This document shows positions 35,338-45,117 of a stretch of 64,000 nt of DNA, piece after piece (the first letter of the stretch is position 1; each line of letters opens with the position of its first letter). Source of the stretch: Phorcus lineatus (taxonomy: Eukaryota > Mollusca > Gastropoda > Trochida > Trochidae); NCBI GenBank assembly GCA_921293015.1, contig OV121083.1:30124908-30188907 (forward strand), read 5' to 3'. The notes under the pieces are model-generated. The model worked only from the letters and a program-made list of their open reading frames with translations, was not told the DNA's origin and ran no database searches. Made by a program: the position numbers and the translations under genes.

Positions 35338-35571
35338 AGTAGATATGAAATGACAGTTCTGGACCCACGTATAGTTAATGTATGAAATACATTAAAAATC
35401 CTCCTTTTAGACACACGTATTTTTTAATGTACGAAGTACATTAAAAAATGATGGGGTTCTGGACCACGGGAAATTTTTAATGTATAGCTAATGTATGAAT
35501 TACATTAAAAACCTCCTTTTTAGACACACGTATTTTTAATGTATGAAATATATCTCTCACCGGGGATTGTG
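35338..35571 (+). repeat. left TIR, young Polinton, with internal 100-bp duplication
   Basis: The outer part matches the reverse complement of 50677-50790. A unit starting TTCTGGACC at 35357 recurs, diverged, at 35457, exactly 100 bases on, so the left TIR is about 120 bases longer than the right. AATGTATGAAATACATT-type short palindromes recur within it. The inner edge overlaps the last codons of integrase. Confidence 0.85.
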
Positions 35572-36531
35572 GACAGTATCCGATGGTACGATTAATAATT
35601 CTTCTTTAACAAAGCCTCGCCCTGGTCCATCTTGTAAGTAATAAAGTGTTGGTTCACCCTTTTTAGAAACATATCGACTAATTTTATATATTTTAAGAGA
35701 CCATATGGGATCCGTTGCTCTAAATCTTTGATCACCTTCGAGTTCACCCGTTTGAAATAAATATCTTACGTTAACTCTATCGGGTATTATTTTTTCATCT
35801 CTTAATAAAGGTGCAGAAGATTCAGCCACAACTGATTTCAATTTAATAGCTTTTATAGGTTTCTTATTTATAAGTCGAGTCTCTTCATTATCTATTGCCG
35901 ATATAACCTCGGGCAATCTAGTTACCCATTCGGTAGACCTTGTCTTTGGGTTCTTTAATTCCTGAGCATACTGATATCTGAATAAGCGTTCGGATAGTGT
36001 CTTATTAAATCTCTCTACCAGGGCTTGACTTCTGTGCGCTTCTTTTACACCTCTTCTAATTCTAACGTTATGTTTTGATAAAAGTTTTGTTACATCTCCC
36101 ATAAACTCACGCCCAGGATCTACTTGAAATGTACTCGGCCAATTCAAAGGATTTCTTCTATATATTTTCTCTAAAGCTTTAGCTACTTCTGTGGAGTTCT
36201 TAGTAGTTAATGCCTCTGCTTCCTTATATCGACTGGCAACGTCTACCACAGTTAACGCATACTTATAAGTCCTTCTTTTTACTCGGTCGTGAGGTAGAAA
36301 TAGTAGGTCTGCTTGATGAACTTCATTTGGTACGGATATATCAAATTTTTGCCTTGGTACGTATTTGGGCGGAGGTAAATATATTTGCCAAATGGCTTGT
36401 TTCATTAACCAATTCTTCGCTTCTGCCTTAGTGACCTTTGCAGCCTTGGCGAGTTTATCTACAGCTGCTAGGCCTTTCCAATACCCCTGGGGGCTATAAT
36501 AAATCTTTTCTATCTTCTTCGAAGAAGACAT
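35557..36531 (-). CDS. INT: integrase (young Polinton)
   Basis: A 324-residue retroviral-type integrase that would insert the linear element DNA into host chromosomes. The catalytic core shows D75 (HQADLLFLP), D138 (FQVDPGREF) and E173 (ALVERFNKTL), a D,D35E spacing. A C-terminal chromo-like barrel (from NVRYLFQTGEL to FVKEELLIVP, about residues 254-315) follows, as in many Polinton integrases. The gene is open throughout, and its stop lies at the inner edge of the left TIR. It is 17 bases from the polymerase region and on the same strand. Confidence 0.9.
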   Translation of the reverse strand: MSSSKKIEKIYYSPQGYWKGLAAVDKLAKAAKVTKAEAKNWLMKQAIWQIYLPPPKYVPRQKFDISVPNEVHQADLLFLPHDRVKRRTYKYALTVVDVASRYKEAEALTTKNSTEVAKALEKIYRRNPLNWPSTFQVDPGREFMGDVTKLLSKHNVRIRRGVKEAHRSQALVERFNKTLSERLFRYQYAQELKNPKTRSTEWVTRLPEVISAIDNEETRLINKKPIKAIKLKSVVAESSAPLLRDEKIIPDRVNVRYLFQTGELEGDQRFRATDPIWSLKIYKISRYVSKKGEPTLYYLQDGPGRGFVKEELLIVPSDTVHNPR

Positions 36532-36548
36532 CTCTTATATAAGAAGTA

Positions 36549-39500
36549 TTATGCTTTTAAATACCCATGTGCGTATGTATTTACACCATCATTGGCAATC
36601 CATCTTTTAGTATCTAATGGAGATAATGATGTCTTTTTAAGCCGCATTGCGTACATGTTATGTCCTTCACTTCTCAAAGTATTTATTTCATGTTTAAAAG
36701 TCTTCTTATCGAATAATGCCTCTTTATACTGCTCAAGGTTGGTATTATTCTTAACTACATAATTTTTAATTCCCTTAGCTTTCTTAATTTCTGCTTTAGA
36801 TTTTTTAATACAATACTTCTTCGGTCTTAATCCGACGTATTTAGAAATAGGAACACCCGAACATTCATCCTTAAATTTACCTAAAACCTTCTTATTTTTT
36901 ATGCTGTGCAATGGGTGATTTTTATCAAAATCGCTAGTATCGTACAAGTCAATTTTTTCTTTCATGTCTTCGTAAACATCATCGGTTTGTATCTCTAATA
37001 ACAAAGAATCTGTATCGGTATATAAAACTTCGCATTTATTTCCATATTGTTTCTTCATCTCATTATAATAAAAGTCATACATTAAGTGTTTCGATAAGTC
37101 TAATATGCTCATACCAACGTATATTGGTTTGTTCAATTTTACTTTTGTTTTATTCATATGAACAGCGGCTAAATCGTGGTCAAAGATTCTAAATTCATTA
37201 AAAGCAGGATTAGCAATAGCCTTTCTTAATGGTTCTTCTTCTTCATCATTTGTCCTGAATAATCTTACGTTTATTCTATTCCTCACATTTTCCATAGTTT
37301 TACCGTATACAGCATTATTCATTAATTTGTAAAGGTTTTTCTCAAAATCACTTGTAGCTTTCGTCCTCAAATCTGTATTCATTCTAATATACGGCTCCAT
37401 CCAAGGGCTCTGATCAAATTCAAGAATTCTGTGTATTTTAGTTAACTTCATACCCAATGAAAGATATAATTGGAGATTTCTGTAATGAATTACGTATTTG
37501 CTTTTATTCATTAAGTTGGGCACTAATTTCTCTACATCGGGCATTTTTTCTCCGTTTAATAAATTATTTTGATAATCGGAGGACCATTCTTGTTTCACCT
37601 TAAGTCTTTCAGGGGCCAATGGATAGGTATTATGATTAATATGGGTCTCTTTCGAGTATTCTAAATCTACTTCGAGAATTAAACCCTTCTCTGAATCTTT
37701 AGGTATATTCATAATATCGAGATTCTCGTATTGTACCCACTTAAACCCACCCGTAGGTAAATATTGACTCATCGCCCAGCCGTAAAGGTTATTCGCGTCT
37801 AAGTAAAGTATGTGACTCAATGGCTTACTCGGATCATATCCCTCTACATATTTATTGTTAGCCTTGGCATGTCTCTTGGACACCATGGATATTCCACCTC
37901 TGAGCCCTTTCTCGATAAACAAGTGCATGTCATAGTCGGTTAGTAGCTCTAGTTTTACTCCGGTTTTAAAAAGTAAAGCGTCCCAGGATAGCCCTGGACC
38001 CGTGAAATAATGTGCGGGATCTAACCCATATTGTTTCGAGCAAGTCTTTCTGAAAGTTTCGAATATATCAACCAGTAATAATACATCAGTTTTTAGATAC
38101 AAATCGTGATAATCGCCTAAATTTTTACACCCGAATGAATTCCACACATTTTTAGCGTGATTATAATCATCATCGCTTATATGACTTTCGGATAAATTGT
38201 TATAGAAACATTCAATAGGTGGTAGTTCGGTTTCTTCAAACCTAACCCAATTATCCATATACGAGTATGGATATACTCCTTTTTTCAATAATAAATGCCG
38301 CGTGAGTTCTCGGGTATATTGTTCAGTTATAGGGAAGTTACTATTAGCCTTTACCAAAGAATCTAACGACATTAGAAGAAACTGACAACTATCTATAAAC
38401 CGGAGGCCACCTAAAGAAAATGATATATATCTTTCCATATTATTAGGTATACATTTTATATTGCCATCAACCTTAGAAATAGCCTGCATAATAAGGTTTG
38501 CATCATAAAATTTCAGGTTGTGAATTACTATGGGAATTACGATCTGGTCAGGTTTTATTTTAAGTCCTAAGTTGCATTTGTTATGAGCCGCACCACGATA
38601 CTTGCCCGTAATATGACAGTGATCGCGTACTTTTTTCCAATCTTTTTTATTAGAAACCCCCCCATTACAAATCCAACAATTTTTAGCTTTATCAAATTTA
38701 CTCTTTTCATCCTCAGTCATATCCATAGGTTTTATATCTTTTAATTGTTCCCTAATATTGTCTTCAACTTCCTGAAGGCGTATTAAGAATGTCTCCGATG
38801 CATTTGGCCCCCTATCAATTGTCGGTTCCATCGTTTTTCCATCGCACCTAACTGGAATAAATCCAAAGCCGCACGCGTCGTGTTCCTCTATTTTATGAGT
38901 AAAACTTTGATTATTATTACTGGGCTGTACATTATGAACTTATTTATTGATACTCTCAAAATCTGCGTAAATAACCCAAGGAGCGGGCATCTGGTTTTGA
39001 TAATTTTTAAAACGGAGTATTTTATCTTTCCCCTCAGGCATATCAATTTTAACAGCAGTCTTACTGACACTCCTGCAGTCAGCTTTATGTTGTTGCAGTA
39101 GGTCCTCTCTAGAATACCCATGAAGACATCTTTCACAAAAATATTTTTTCCCCATATGTTTAGATTGATCGGATAGAAGTTTATTCAAATTCTTTATCCA
39201 CATATAATGATATTTTATATTAATGTCTTCCTTATCAAGTTTGTATTTCTTCTTATCCTCTTTTTCCTTATTAATTTTATATTTTCTCCTGTTCAGCTGT
39301 TTTCTAACCTTATCAATTGCGTCTTCTTCTTCTTCTTCTTCTTCTAATAGAAACACATTAATTTTAGGAATATTTTCATCGGCAAAACTAATCCTATGAA
39401 CAACGAAACCATCATTTTCTTTATTATTCCCAAATATATTAATAGCCAAATTATTCATTTTTTCTACCCTTGTAATTTGTGAAATTGGAGTTAGAGTGTC

Positions 39501-40340
39501 TATACCATCAAAATTAAGCCCATCATTAATAGGATATGATGATGCCCCATCGGAGTGTGAATCTGCTGGAAATAAGGCAGATCTCAAAGCCCATCTTAAA
39601 CAGTTATCATCCTTATTCTTTACATTAATGATGGCCTTCTTATTCTTATAATATTTGGGTAAATCTATATAGGACCCACCTTTCAATGGATTATATTTCG
39701 CTACGTCTAACCACATTGTTTCGATGCGATCTACAACCCACCCAGACCCTTGATGCGTAAATTTTTCCAATCTTTCTTGTATCACTTCTTGGCATTCGGA
39801 TAAAGATGTAGGAATATCACTCGAGTCGGTTAATACCATCTGTTCAGTTCTAAAATAAGCATGCATAACAGTTTTCCCATTGCTTTTCCTATCATGCTTA
39901 CTGAGCTGAACTTTAACCACTAACTGATATTTAATATTAGTCAAATTTTCTAATTCCTCGGTTAATTTTTCTACCACAGGCTTTTCCGTATTTTTGAATA
40001 CTATTAATAGATCCTTGTAATCAAGATCTATTGCCCAACTACGTAAATATTTCCCAAAAGTTTTTGTTGAATAAAACACTTCAGATTTGATATTAGATTT
40101 GATATCAAGTTCAGTATCAAATTCAGTTATAGGTTCAATTTGAGGTTCAGTTATAGGTTCAGTTTGAGTTTCAGTTTTAGGTTCAGTTATAGGTTCAGTT
40201 TGAGTTACAATATAATTTTTCAATTTAGTCGTAATATTTTTCATACGATTAATGGTGGAAACGGATGCTCTATTTATAAAAGACTTTGCCAACACCAAAA
40301 AACGTGACATATATCCAATAATTCTACGACTCGATGCCAT
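36549..40340 (-). pseudogene. POLB: protein-primed DNA polymerase B (young Polinton), about one break
   Basis: This is the family B polymerase that replicates Polinton DNA from a protein primer. From the N-terminus: a low-complexity stretch of TEP(I/K)TE repeats, the DNCLRWALRSALFP block, an acidic E-run next to a Lys-rich segment, a C2H2-like finger (FCERCLHGYS, HKADC), an endonuclease VII-like zinc/His block (CWICNGG, RDHCHITGKYRGAAHNKC), then polymerase motifs A (LYLDANNLYGWAMSQYLP), B (KLMNNAVYGKTMENV) and C (YTDTDSLLLE). The region corresponds to about 1,260 residues, usual for the family. It has about one break. The HHH-type exonuclease end was not confirmed. Confidence 0.9.
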
Positions 40341-40464
40341 TTATTATAGTTCTCAATTCTTTAAGGGACTTTTAACGTGCTATATTTGACAGTAAATCTA
40401 ATGAGATTTCCCATTAGATAGGTGTCAAGTGTAGTAACAATGTTGAAGCACACGTAAAATATTG

Positions 40465-40995
40465 CTATTTTCCCTCACTTTGCTCATATAACTCATAATA
40501 GGATAAACCTTTACTGATATGACGAATTCTTATACCCAACATTTTAGCAATTTTCTCGTAACTTTTGTCAACATTAAGTTCTTTATAAGCATGAACTAAG
40601 CAAACACCTATCAATCCTAGTCTATTCTTGCCTCTTTTAATTAAATTTAACTTCTCACATATGCTAGTATATTTTTTTGCGGTTAATAATTGTAAGCATT
40701 CCCCCAAATTATATCGTTGCAATACCTTTTGGACAGACCTTTGTTTATGATTAGGGATATTAATCCTATTATTATTAATCAAGTATGGATTGTAAAAATT
40801 AAGTATTTTGTATTCAAACCCACAATCTACACATCTGTAGCCATCGATTATATTCCTGTGAATACAAGTTTCGGGATCAATATCGGTAAACTGGCAACAA
40901 TTCTCACAAAACTCTTTCCCTTTATACATTATTACTTCCTTATGGGGGCATACTTCTTCTTTCGAGGGGAGCATTTCTGGGCTCCAAGAGGACAT
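40465..40995 (-). CDS. TFIIB-like zinc-ribbon/cyclin-fold protein (young Polinton)
   Basis: 176 residues. The front has Cys/His pairs suggesting two zinc ribbons (VCPHKEV ... FCENCCQF, residues about 16-36; CIHRNIIDGYRCVDCGFEY, about 45-64). The back is helical with KRGKNRLGLIGVCLVHAYKE and a helix-turn-helix-like IAKMLGIRIRHISKGL, like one cyclin repeat of TFIIB. TFIIB-type factors are known from large DNA viruses, where they recruit RNA polymerase to viral promoters; the same role here is inference from layout, not from a database match. The gene follows the polymerase on the same strand, and the old Polinton has a remnant in the same place, so it belongs to the element. A general zinc-ribbon DNA-binding protein is the main alternative. 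Confidence 0.6.
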   Translation of the reverse strand: MSSWSPEMLPSKEEVCPHKEVIMYKGKEFCENCCQFTDIDPETCIHRNIIDGYRCVDCGFEYKILNFYNPYLINNNRINIPNHKQRSVQKVLQRYNLGECLQLLTAKKYTSICEKLNLIKRGKNRLGLIGVCLVHAYKELNVDKSYEKIAKMLGIRIRHISKGLSYYELYEQSEGK

Positions 40996-41015
40996 TTATT
41001 ATATATTTCAAATTC

Positions 41016-41425
41016 CTTAAAGGCTTTTATAAACAAATATGATAAGTCCAGTCATACCTAAAATAATGAATGCTATTTCTCCCTCCATTTGACTACTCGA
41101 AGGAGTATAAAAATCTGTCCGAGTTGGTTGAGGTTCTAATGGTTGTAAGGGCTTACCAAAAACTAATATGATATTCACGCATCGCCTCATTCACATCTTT
41201 AAAAGTTTGAATAGAATGATATTGTTTTTTTAGTTGCTCATTTAAGAAATCGAGTCTCTCAGTTCTACGTTTCTCCCATTGAACTTTAGCAGTTGATAAT
41301 TTCTCTAAAGCTTTATCATGTTTTTCTCTCTCGCCCTTAGCCATTTGTGAAAATGCATAGTTACTTCCGGAGAAGGCCAAAGCGTTAACTATTGCACCAC
41401 CCGCCATTACTAGAATACTTGCCAT
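41016..41425 (-). pseudogene. small coiled-coil membrane protein (young Polinton)
   Basis: It starts with a hydrophobic MASILVMAGGAIVNALAFSG, then a charged helix (KGEREKHDKALEKLSTAKVQW, RLDFLNEQLKKQ) and a Pro-rich linker leading to a C-terminal membrane helix (GEIAFIILGMTGLIIFVY). The related remnant at 17106-17423 has the same helix, linker and anchor. About one break. Possibly a membrane-embedded virion component; no function is known to me. Confidence 0.6.
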
Positions 41426-41448
41426 TTTATAAATAATGTGTTATATCC

Positions 41449-41518
41449 TTAAAGAGGTATTAACTCAGTGAGTGAGTGATAGCCTCTAAAGAGGTATTAA
41501 CTCAGTGAGTGAGTGATA
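41449..41518. repeat. tandem duplication with gtgagtgagtga core
   Basis: CTCTAAAGAGGTATTAACTC plus AGTGAGTGAGTGATA, a unit of about 35 bases, occurs twice in a row. The second copy forms the 3' end of the gene at 41497-41733, so its last residues (DITHSLS) are encoded by the repeat. The GTGAGTGAGTGA core is the same motif seen in dispersed mollusc repeats. Confidence 0.7.
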
Positions 41519-41733
41519 TCATTGGGAATATATTTATTTTTAACTAGATAATCTTTAAGCATCATTGCTCCCCCGATATAAATCATCATCATTCCAATAT
41601 CTTGGGGAAGGAAATCTAATTTTGGTGTACTCGTTTTAAATGCCATTTTGCTTAATTTTACCGAACCTGCAGCTAGTCCAGTTACTATTGCGGCATGGTA
41701 AAGAGTATTTACGATATTCTTTTCTTCGCTCAT
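41497..41733 (-). CDS. 78-residue membrane protein (young Polinton)
   Basis: Two moderately hydrophobic segments (LYHAAIVTGLAAGSVKLSKM, about residues 11-30; IGMMMIYIGGAMMLKDYL, about 46-63) joined by a PKLDFLPQD loop. The old element has a related remnant at 17540-17775. Two membrane passes are likely. The role is unknown; small membrane proteins of this kind cluster with the core genes in this Polinton lineage. The reading frame is open from its ATG to a stop in a short tandem repeat. Confidence 0.65.
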   Translation of the reverse strand: MSEEKNIVNTLYHAAIVTGLAAGSVKLSKMAFKTSTPKLDFLPQDIGMMMIYIGGAMMLKDYLVKNKYIPNDITHSLS

Positions 41734-41742
41734 ACTTTATAT

Positions 41743-42156
41743 TTATATACTATAAATCTTTTTCTTAAAGGGGTTTTTATCATTTTTATCAGTACTGCTA
41801 TCAGTAGATGGCTTATTTAATTTAATGTAGACAACCATTGCATCTATGCCTAGAATTCCTATTAGGATGGGAAGTGCTAGATTACCGTGATTTATAACTC
41901 GAGTCTCTTTTGCCTCACGCTTTAATTTTTTAACCATGGCACCCTTCTTACCGGCTTCTACCTTTTTAGGATTTTTCGTGACTGTGAGTTTTTGTTGAAC
42001 ATTAGCTTTTGTGCCACGTTTTGATTTTTTAACCACCTTCTTATCTACCTTTTTAGTGTCATCACTAAGTTGAATATCCTCATTGATCTCCGATATCTCT
42101 GGATTCAAAGATGGTATCTCCGGCATTTCTGGATTCGATATTTCTGGGTTCGACAT
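41743..42156 (-). CDS. Lys-rich basic protein with a membrane segment (young Polinton)
   Basis: 137 residues. The front third is acidic and repetitive (NPEISNPEMPEIPSLNPEI). The middle is strongly basic (KKVDKKVVKKSKRGTK, NPKKVEAGKKGAMVKKLKR). A hydrophobic segment follows near the end (NLALPILIGILGIDAMVVYI). The basic block resembles DNA-condensing virion core proteins in composition, but the membrane helix suggests a link between genome and an internal membrane or capsid; both ideas are inference. A remnant with the same basic and hydrophobic blocks is at 17790-18100. It overlaps the gene upstream by a short stretch. Confidence 0.6.
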   Translation of the reverse strand: MSNPEISNPEMPEIPSLNPEISEINEDIQLSDDTKKVDKKVVKKSKRGTKANVQQKLTVTKNPKKVEAGKKGAMVKKLKREAKETRVINHGNLALPILIGILGIDAMVVYIKLNKPSTDSSTDKNDKNPFKKKIYSI

Positions 42157-42756
42157 CTTTATTATTAAAACTTATATTCTTAAAATCAACATGCTTAGCA
42201 GTTGTAATCATCATTGTAATGGGAGCCAGGTACATTCCGCACTTAGAATAAAGGTCACAACAAATTTTATTCGTAGCAATATCGATGAATGGTTCTTCAT
42301 TAAGCTCTTCGAATAACTGTGTTTTACTACCAGGAGTGATATTGAAGAAGTGACTCATAGCGTTGGAATATAAATGTAGGAAAGATTTCCCTAACGTTCT
42401 TACCATAGTCGCGCCCAGCCTACGTTCATATTTCTCATATTCTGCTATTATTTCTTCATCGGTCATATTGCTTATTATCTCAGTAGAAATTTTTTTATCT
42501 ACAAATTTCCCAACCCCAAGACAGCATTTGTTAGTTTGTTTCTCTTATCCTCAATCATTTCTTGGGGATATATAGAGGATATCTCCCCCATGATTTCTCT
42601 TAATTCCATTTTTAATATTATGCGGCAAATTCTTAAAGCAATAATGCCTGCAAAACCTAAACATATTAGTACGCTTGCAAAACATATCAACAATAACATT
42701 ATGCCTGCAAATAGTGCAAAACCTAAACATATCAGTAATAATACAACTGCCAACAT
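42080..42756 (-). pseudogene. membrane protein (young Polinton), about one break
   Basis: It has a hydrophobic leader (LLLICLGFALFAGIMLLLI), then MELREIMGEISSIYPQEMI, NKLTNAVLGLG, MTDEEIIAEYEKYERRLGATM, and near the end KICCDLYSKCGMYLAPITMMI. The old element has the same sequence of blocks split by a LINE (25147-25490 and 18101-18404). The leader region is itself built from a short DNA repeat (CCTGCAAAACCTAAACATAT twice). The family is not recognised beyond Polintons. It is divergent from the ATPase, with which it shares a 36-bp promoter gap. Confidence 0.6.
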
Positions 42757-42792
42757 TTATCTTTAAGAATTAATGTTTTAATTATAAAAGAC

Positions 42793-43398
42793 ATGCCAGA
42801 GATACTACCTAAAGATCCGCATTGCGCTATCATTTGCGGAAAGACTGGATGCGGAAAAACTAAATTCATGTTAGACCTTATAGAAACGGATTATGACAAA
42901 AATTTTGAACACATTATTATTATTTGTCCAACCATTAATGATAACGAAACTTGTATGTCTAAATTGTGGGTAAATAATGACCCAAATGTACATAAAATTC
43001 TTCCAGGGGAACGACTTAACGATTGTTTGAAATATTTTCACGAGAAATTCAAGAATGAACCTACCTTGTTCATAATCGATGACTGCAGTGCTGAAAGGGA
43101 CTTAACTCGAAAGAAAGCCGAATTATCTAAGCTAGCATTCTCAGGCAGGCATACTAAACATAGCGTATGGATTCTTTCCCAGAAATATAATTCTATACTC
43201 ACAGATTTCAGAGAGCAAATTCGCTGGATTTGCTCATTTAAGTGTAAGGATAAAGATAATTTTGATGATTGTTTACGAGAGAACTATGTTATTGAAAGTA
43301 AATCCGAAATAGAAAAGGTTAGAAAACAGCTGAACAGGAAATACTCCAAACATATATTATGCACCGACACACCACCATGGTATAAAGTGCTAGATTAG
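42793..43398 (+). CDS. ATP: genome-packaging ATPase, A32/FtsK type (young Polinton)
   Basis: 201 residues and open throughout. Walker A is GKTGCGKT at residues 16-23; Walker B is TLFIIDDCSAE at 91-101 with the catalytic acidic pair; SGRHTKHSVWILSQKYNSI (117-135) carries the sensor-like Gln/Asn and FREQIR a candidate Arg finger. These are the marks of the A32-like packaging ATPases of Polintons, virophages and large DNA viruses, which pump DNA into the capsid. It is transcribed toward the MCP gene, and the two stop codons abut an inverted repeat at 43395-43521. Confidence 0.9.
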   Translation: MPEILPKDPHCAIICGKTGCGKTKFMLDLIETDYDKNFEHIIIICPTINDNETCMSKLWVNNDPNVHKILPGERLNDCLKYFHEKFKNEPTLFIIDDCSAERDLTRKKAELSKLAFSGRHTKHSVWILSQKYNSILTDFREQIRWICSFKCKDKDNFDDCLRENYVIESKSEIEKVRKQLNRKYSKHILCTDTPPWYKVLD

Positions 43399-43521
43399 CT
43401 CGATTTTGCTCGGATTTTGTTAGTGTTTGCTCGGATTTTCCTAAAGTTTGCTTGGATTTTTGCTAAAAATTTTCAAACACAATTGCGTTTGAAATTATTT
43501 TAACTAGCAAAATCGAGCTAA
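43395..43521. terminator. inverted repeat between ATPase and MCP stops
   Basis: TTAGCTCGATTTTGCT (43395-43410) is perfectly inverse to 43506-43521. The left arm includes the ATPase stop codon, and the right arm ends at the base before the MCP stop. Inside are three GCT(C/T)GGATTTT repeats and a second hairpin (TTTCAAACAC / GCGTTTGAAA, about 43470-43495). A bidirectional 3' end signal is the simplest reading. The position equals the place where the old Polinton has its termini. Confidence 0.6.
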
Positions 43522-44803
43522 CTAATAAATAGCTGATTCAAATCTACCATTATTGATAATCAATTTAGCATCCATAATGACGTACACGTAAGCCTTTATT
43601 AGTACAGCTGTTTCTGCTTTTTTAGTTATTGCTATCGTCATTCCTTCACTACCATTCTCAATTCGTCTACCAGAACCGTTTAATTCATCGTCATCAGTTG
43701 TCCTAAGATCGAGCCATAGAGCATGCTTGTCGGTTAAGTACTTACCAATAGTCATATCCGTAAGACAAAGATCTTTCATCACCATATTCGTTAATGGGTT
43801 ACGTTTTATGCTGGGAAGCTTCTTAATTTCATCCCATAAGTTATATTTACGCATATCTTGACTGTACAACTGGTTTGGTACTCCTTCAATGGTCATTTGC
43901 ACGTTATTAATTTTAGGATTGTAAAATGATTCAGTTATTCTACTCTGGGGTGGGCTCTTTAAATAACATCAAAACTCCTTTCATAGACTTGGCCGGTACA
44001 TTGATATTAATATTCCACACCGTATCACTTTTATTCAAAGGTATCATACGATGTCGAAGTATGCGATCATAGTGTATTGGTATGGAACTATTATACATCG
44101 AATGGATTTCGCTGGCTAATTCTGACTCCTTGACTTTATCAAATTCCAACGCAATATTCTTAATTTCATACTTCGTGTTGGCCTCTCCTGTAATTACATT
44201 CTTATAATCATTAAATGTCAATTCATATTCTAATCTATCTCCCAATGCAGCTTGATAGAAAGGCATGTGAGTCTCTAACAATTCAAAATCTAGAGGAATA
44301 TAAAAGCGATTTCCTAGGTTATCGGCTATGGCTTTGTCTTCTACAATGTAAGCATCACCAAGACCAGATCCCATTCTTAACCTGGTGACATTTCGATTTG
44401 CAGTTGTGTCAATACCTTGATAATGTAAACTGCCTCTTTCTTGTGTAGTTCTCCAAAGATCTACGTAAGTGTAATATATATCGCTATCATCTATAGACAA
44501 TACTTCATTACTACTTATCTTAACGGTTGTTTTCTTCACAATGGAGCGACCAATATTCTGTACAATACTACTGTTCTCATCTTTATCCCCATCCGATGTT
44601 AGGACTAAATCAAAAGCCAATCTGACCGTACCCGGGACTATGACATCGTGACTTCCAAGATTAGGAAAGCGAACTAATAGTTGTTCGTTCTGATCAATAG
44701 TACTCGGTTTGTTACTTACCCTAACACTGGACCTTTCTCCTTTTATACCAAAAGGCTCTCTAAAATTACGTGATGGATTGAGTTTCTGACCGTAATTCGA
44801 CAT
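43522..44803 (-). pseudogene. MCP: major capsid protein, double jelly-roll (young Polinton), about one break
   Basis: I place the start at MSNYGQKLNPSRNF because the old element begins in the same way; an upstream ATG at 44842 is not conserved. Diagnostic stretches are NEQLLVRFPNLG, DVIVPGTVRLAFDL, GRSIVKKTTVKISSNEVLSI, NRFYIPLDFELLETHMPFYQ, RLEYELTFNDYKNVI, YEIKNIALEFDKV and LWLDLRTTDDD. The family forms the capsid lattice of Polintons and relatives. About 430 residues in all. The assignment rests on recalled family pattern and on its size and place beside the ATPase. Confidence 0.8.
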
Positions 44804-44853
44804 TTTATTAATACATATTTTAATGTTTAAAGGGAAAAACATATATTTATAAA

Positions 44854-45117
44854 ATGGACGACTTCAGTCATTTTGATGACAGAGATGTCGGAGATGACAG
44901 AGATGAATCTTATGTAATGGACAACTTAGTCGATCTCGATGAAATGGACAATTTCGATGAAAGCATTTCTTCCGAAAGTTCAATCCCGAGACAGGGATTA
45001 TCACCTAATGTGACTAGTTTACGAGATGAACTAAGAGATCCAAGAACAAGATTGCTTAAATCATCCGTGGATGATTTTTATAATGAGGTTGATGAGATTA
45101 TTCTAAGTTTATGGTAG
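44854..45117 (+). CDS. acidic 87-residue ORF (young Polinton)
   Basis: A short, very acidic protein (DDFSHFDDRDVGDDRDES, DNLVDLDEMDNFDESI). It starts about 50 bases from the MCP start on the opposite strand, so the two share a promoter region. Its end overlaps the next gene by seven bases. In the old element, a Glu/Asp-rich start (MSELRNFDDDAG) occupies the same place. No domain is recognised. Confidence 0.5.
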   Translation: MDDFSHFDDRDVGDDRDESYVMDNLVDLDEMDNFDESISSESSIPRQGLSPNVTSLRDELRDPRTRLLKSSVDDFYNEVDEIILSLW

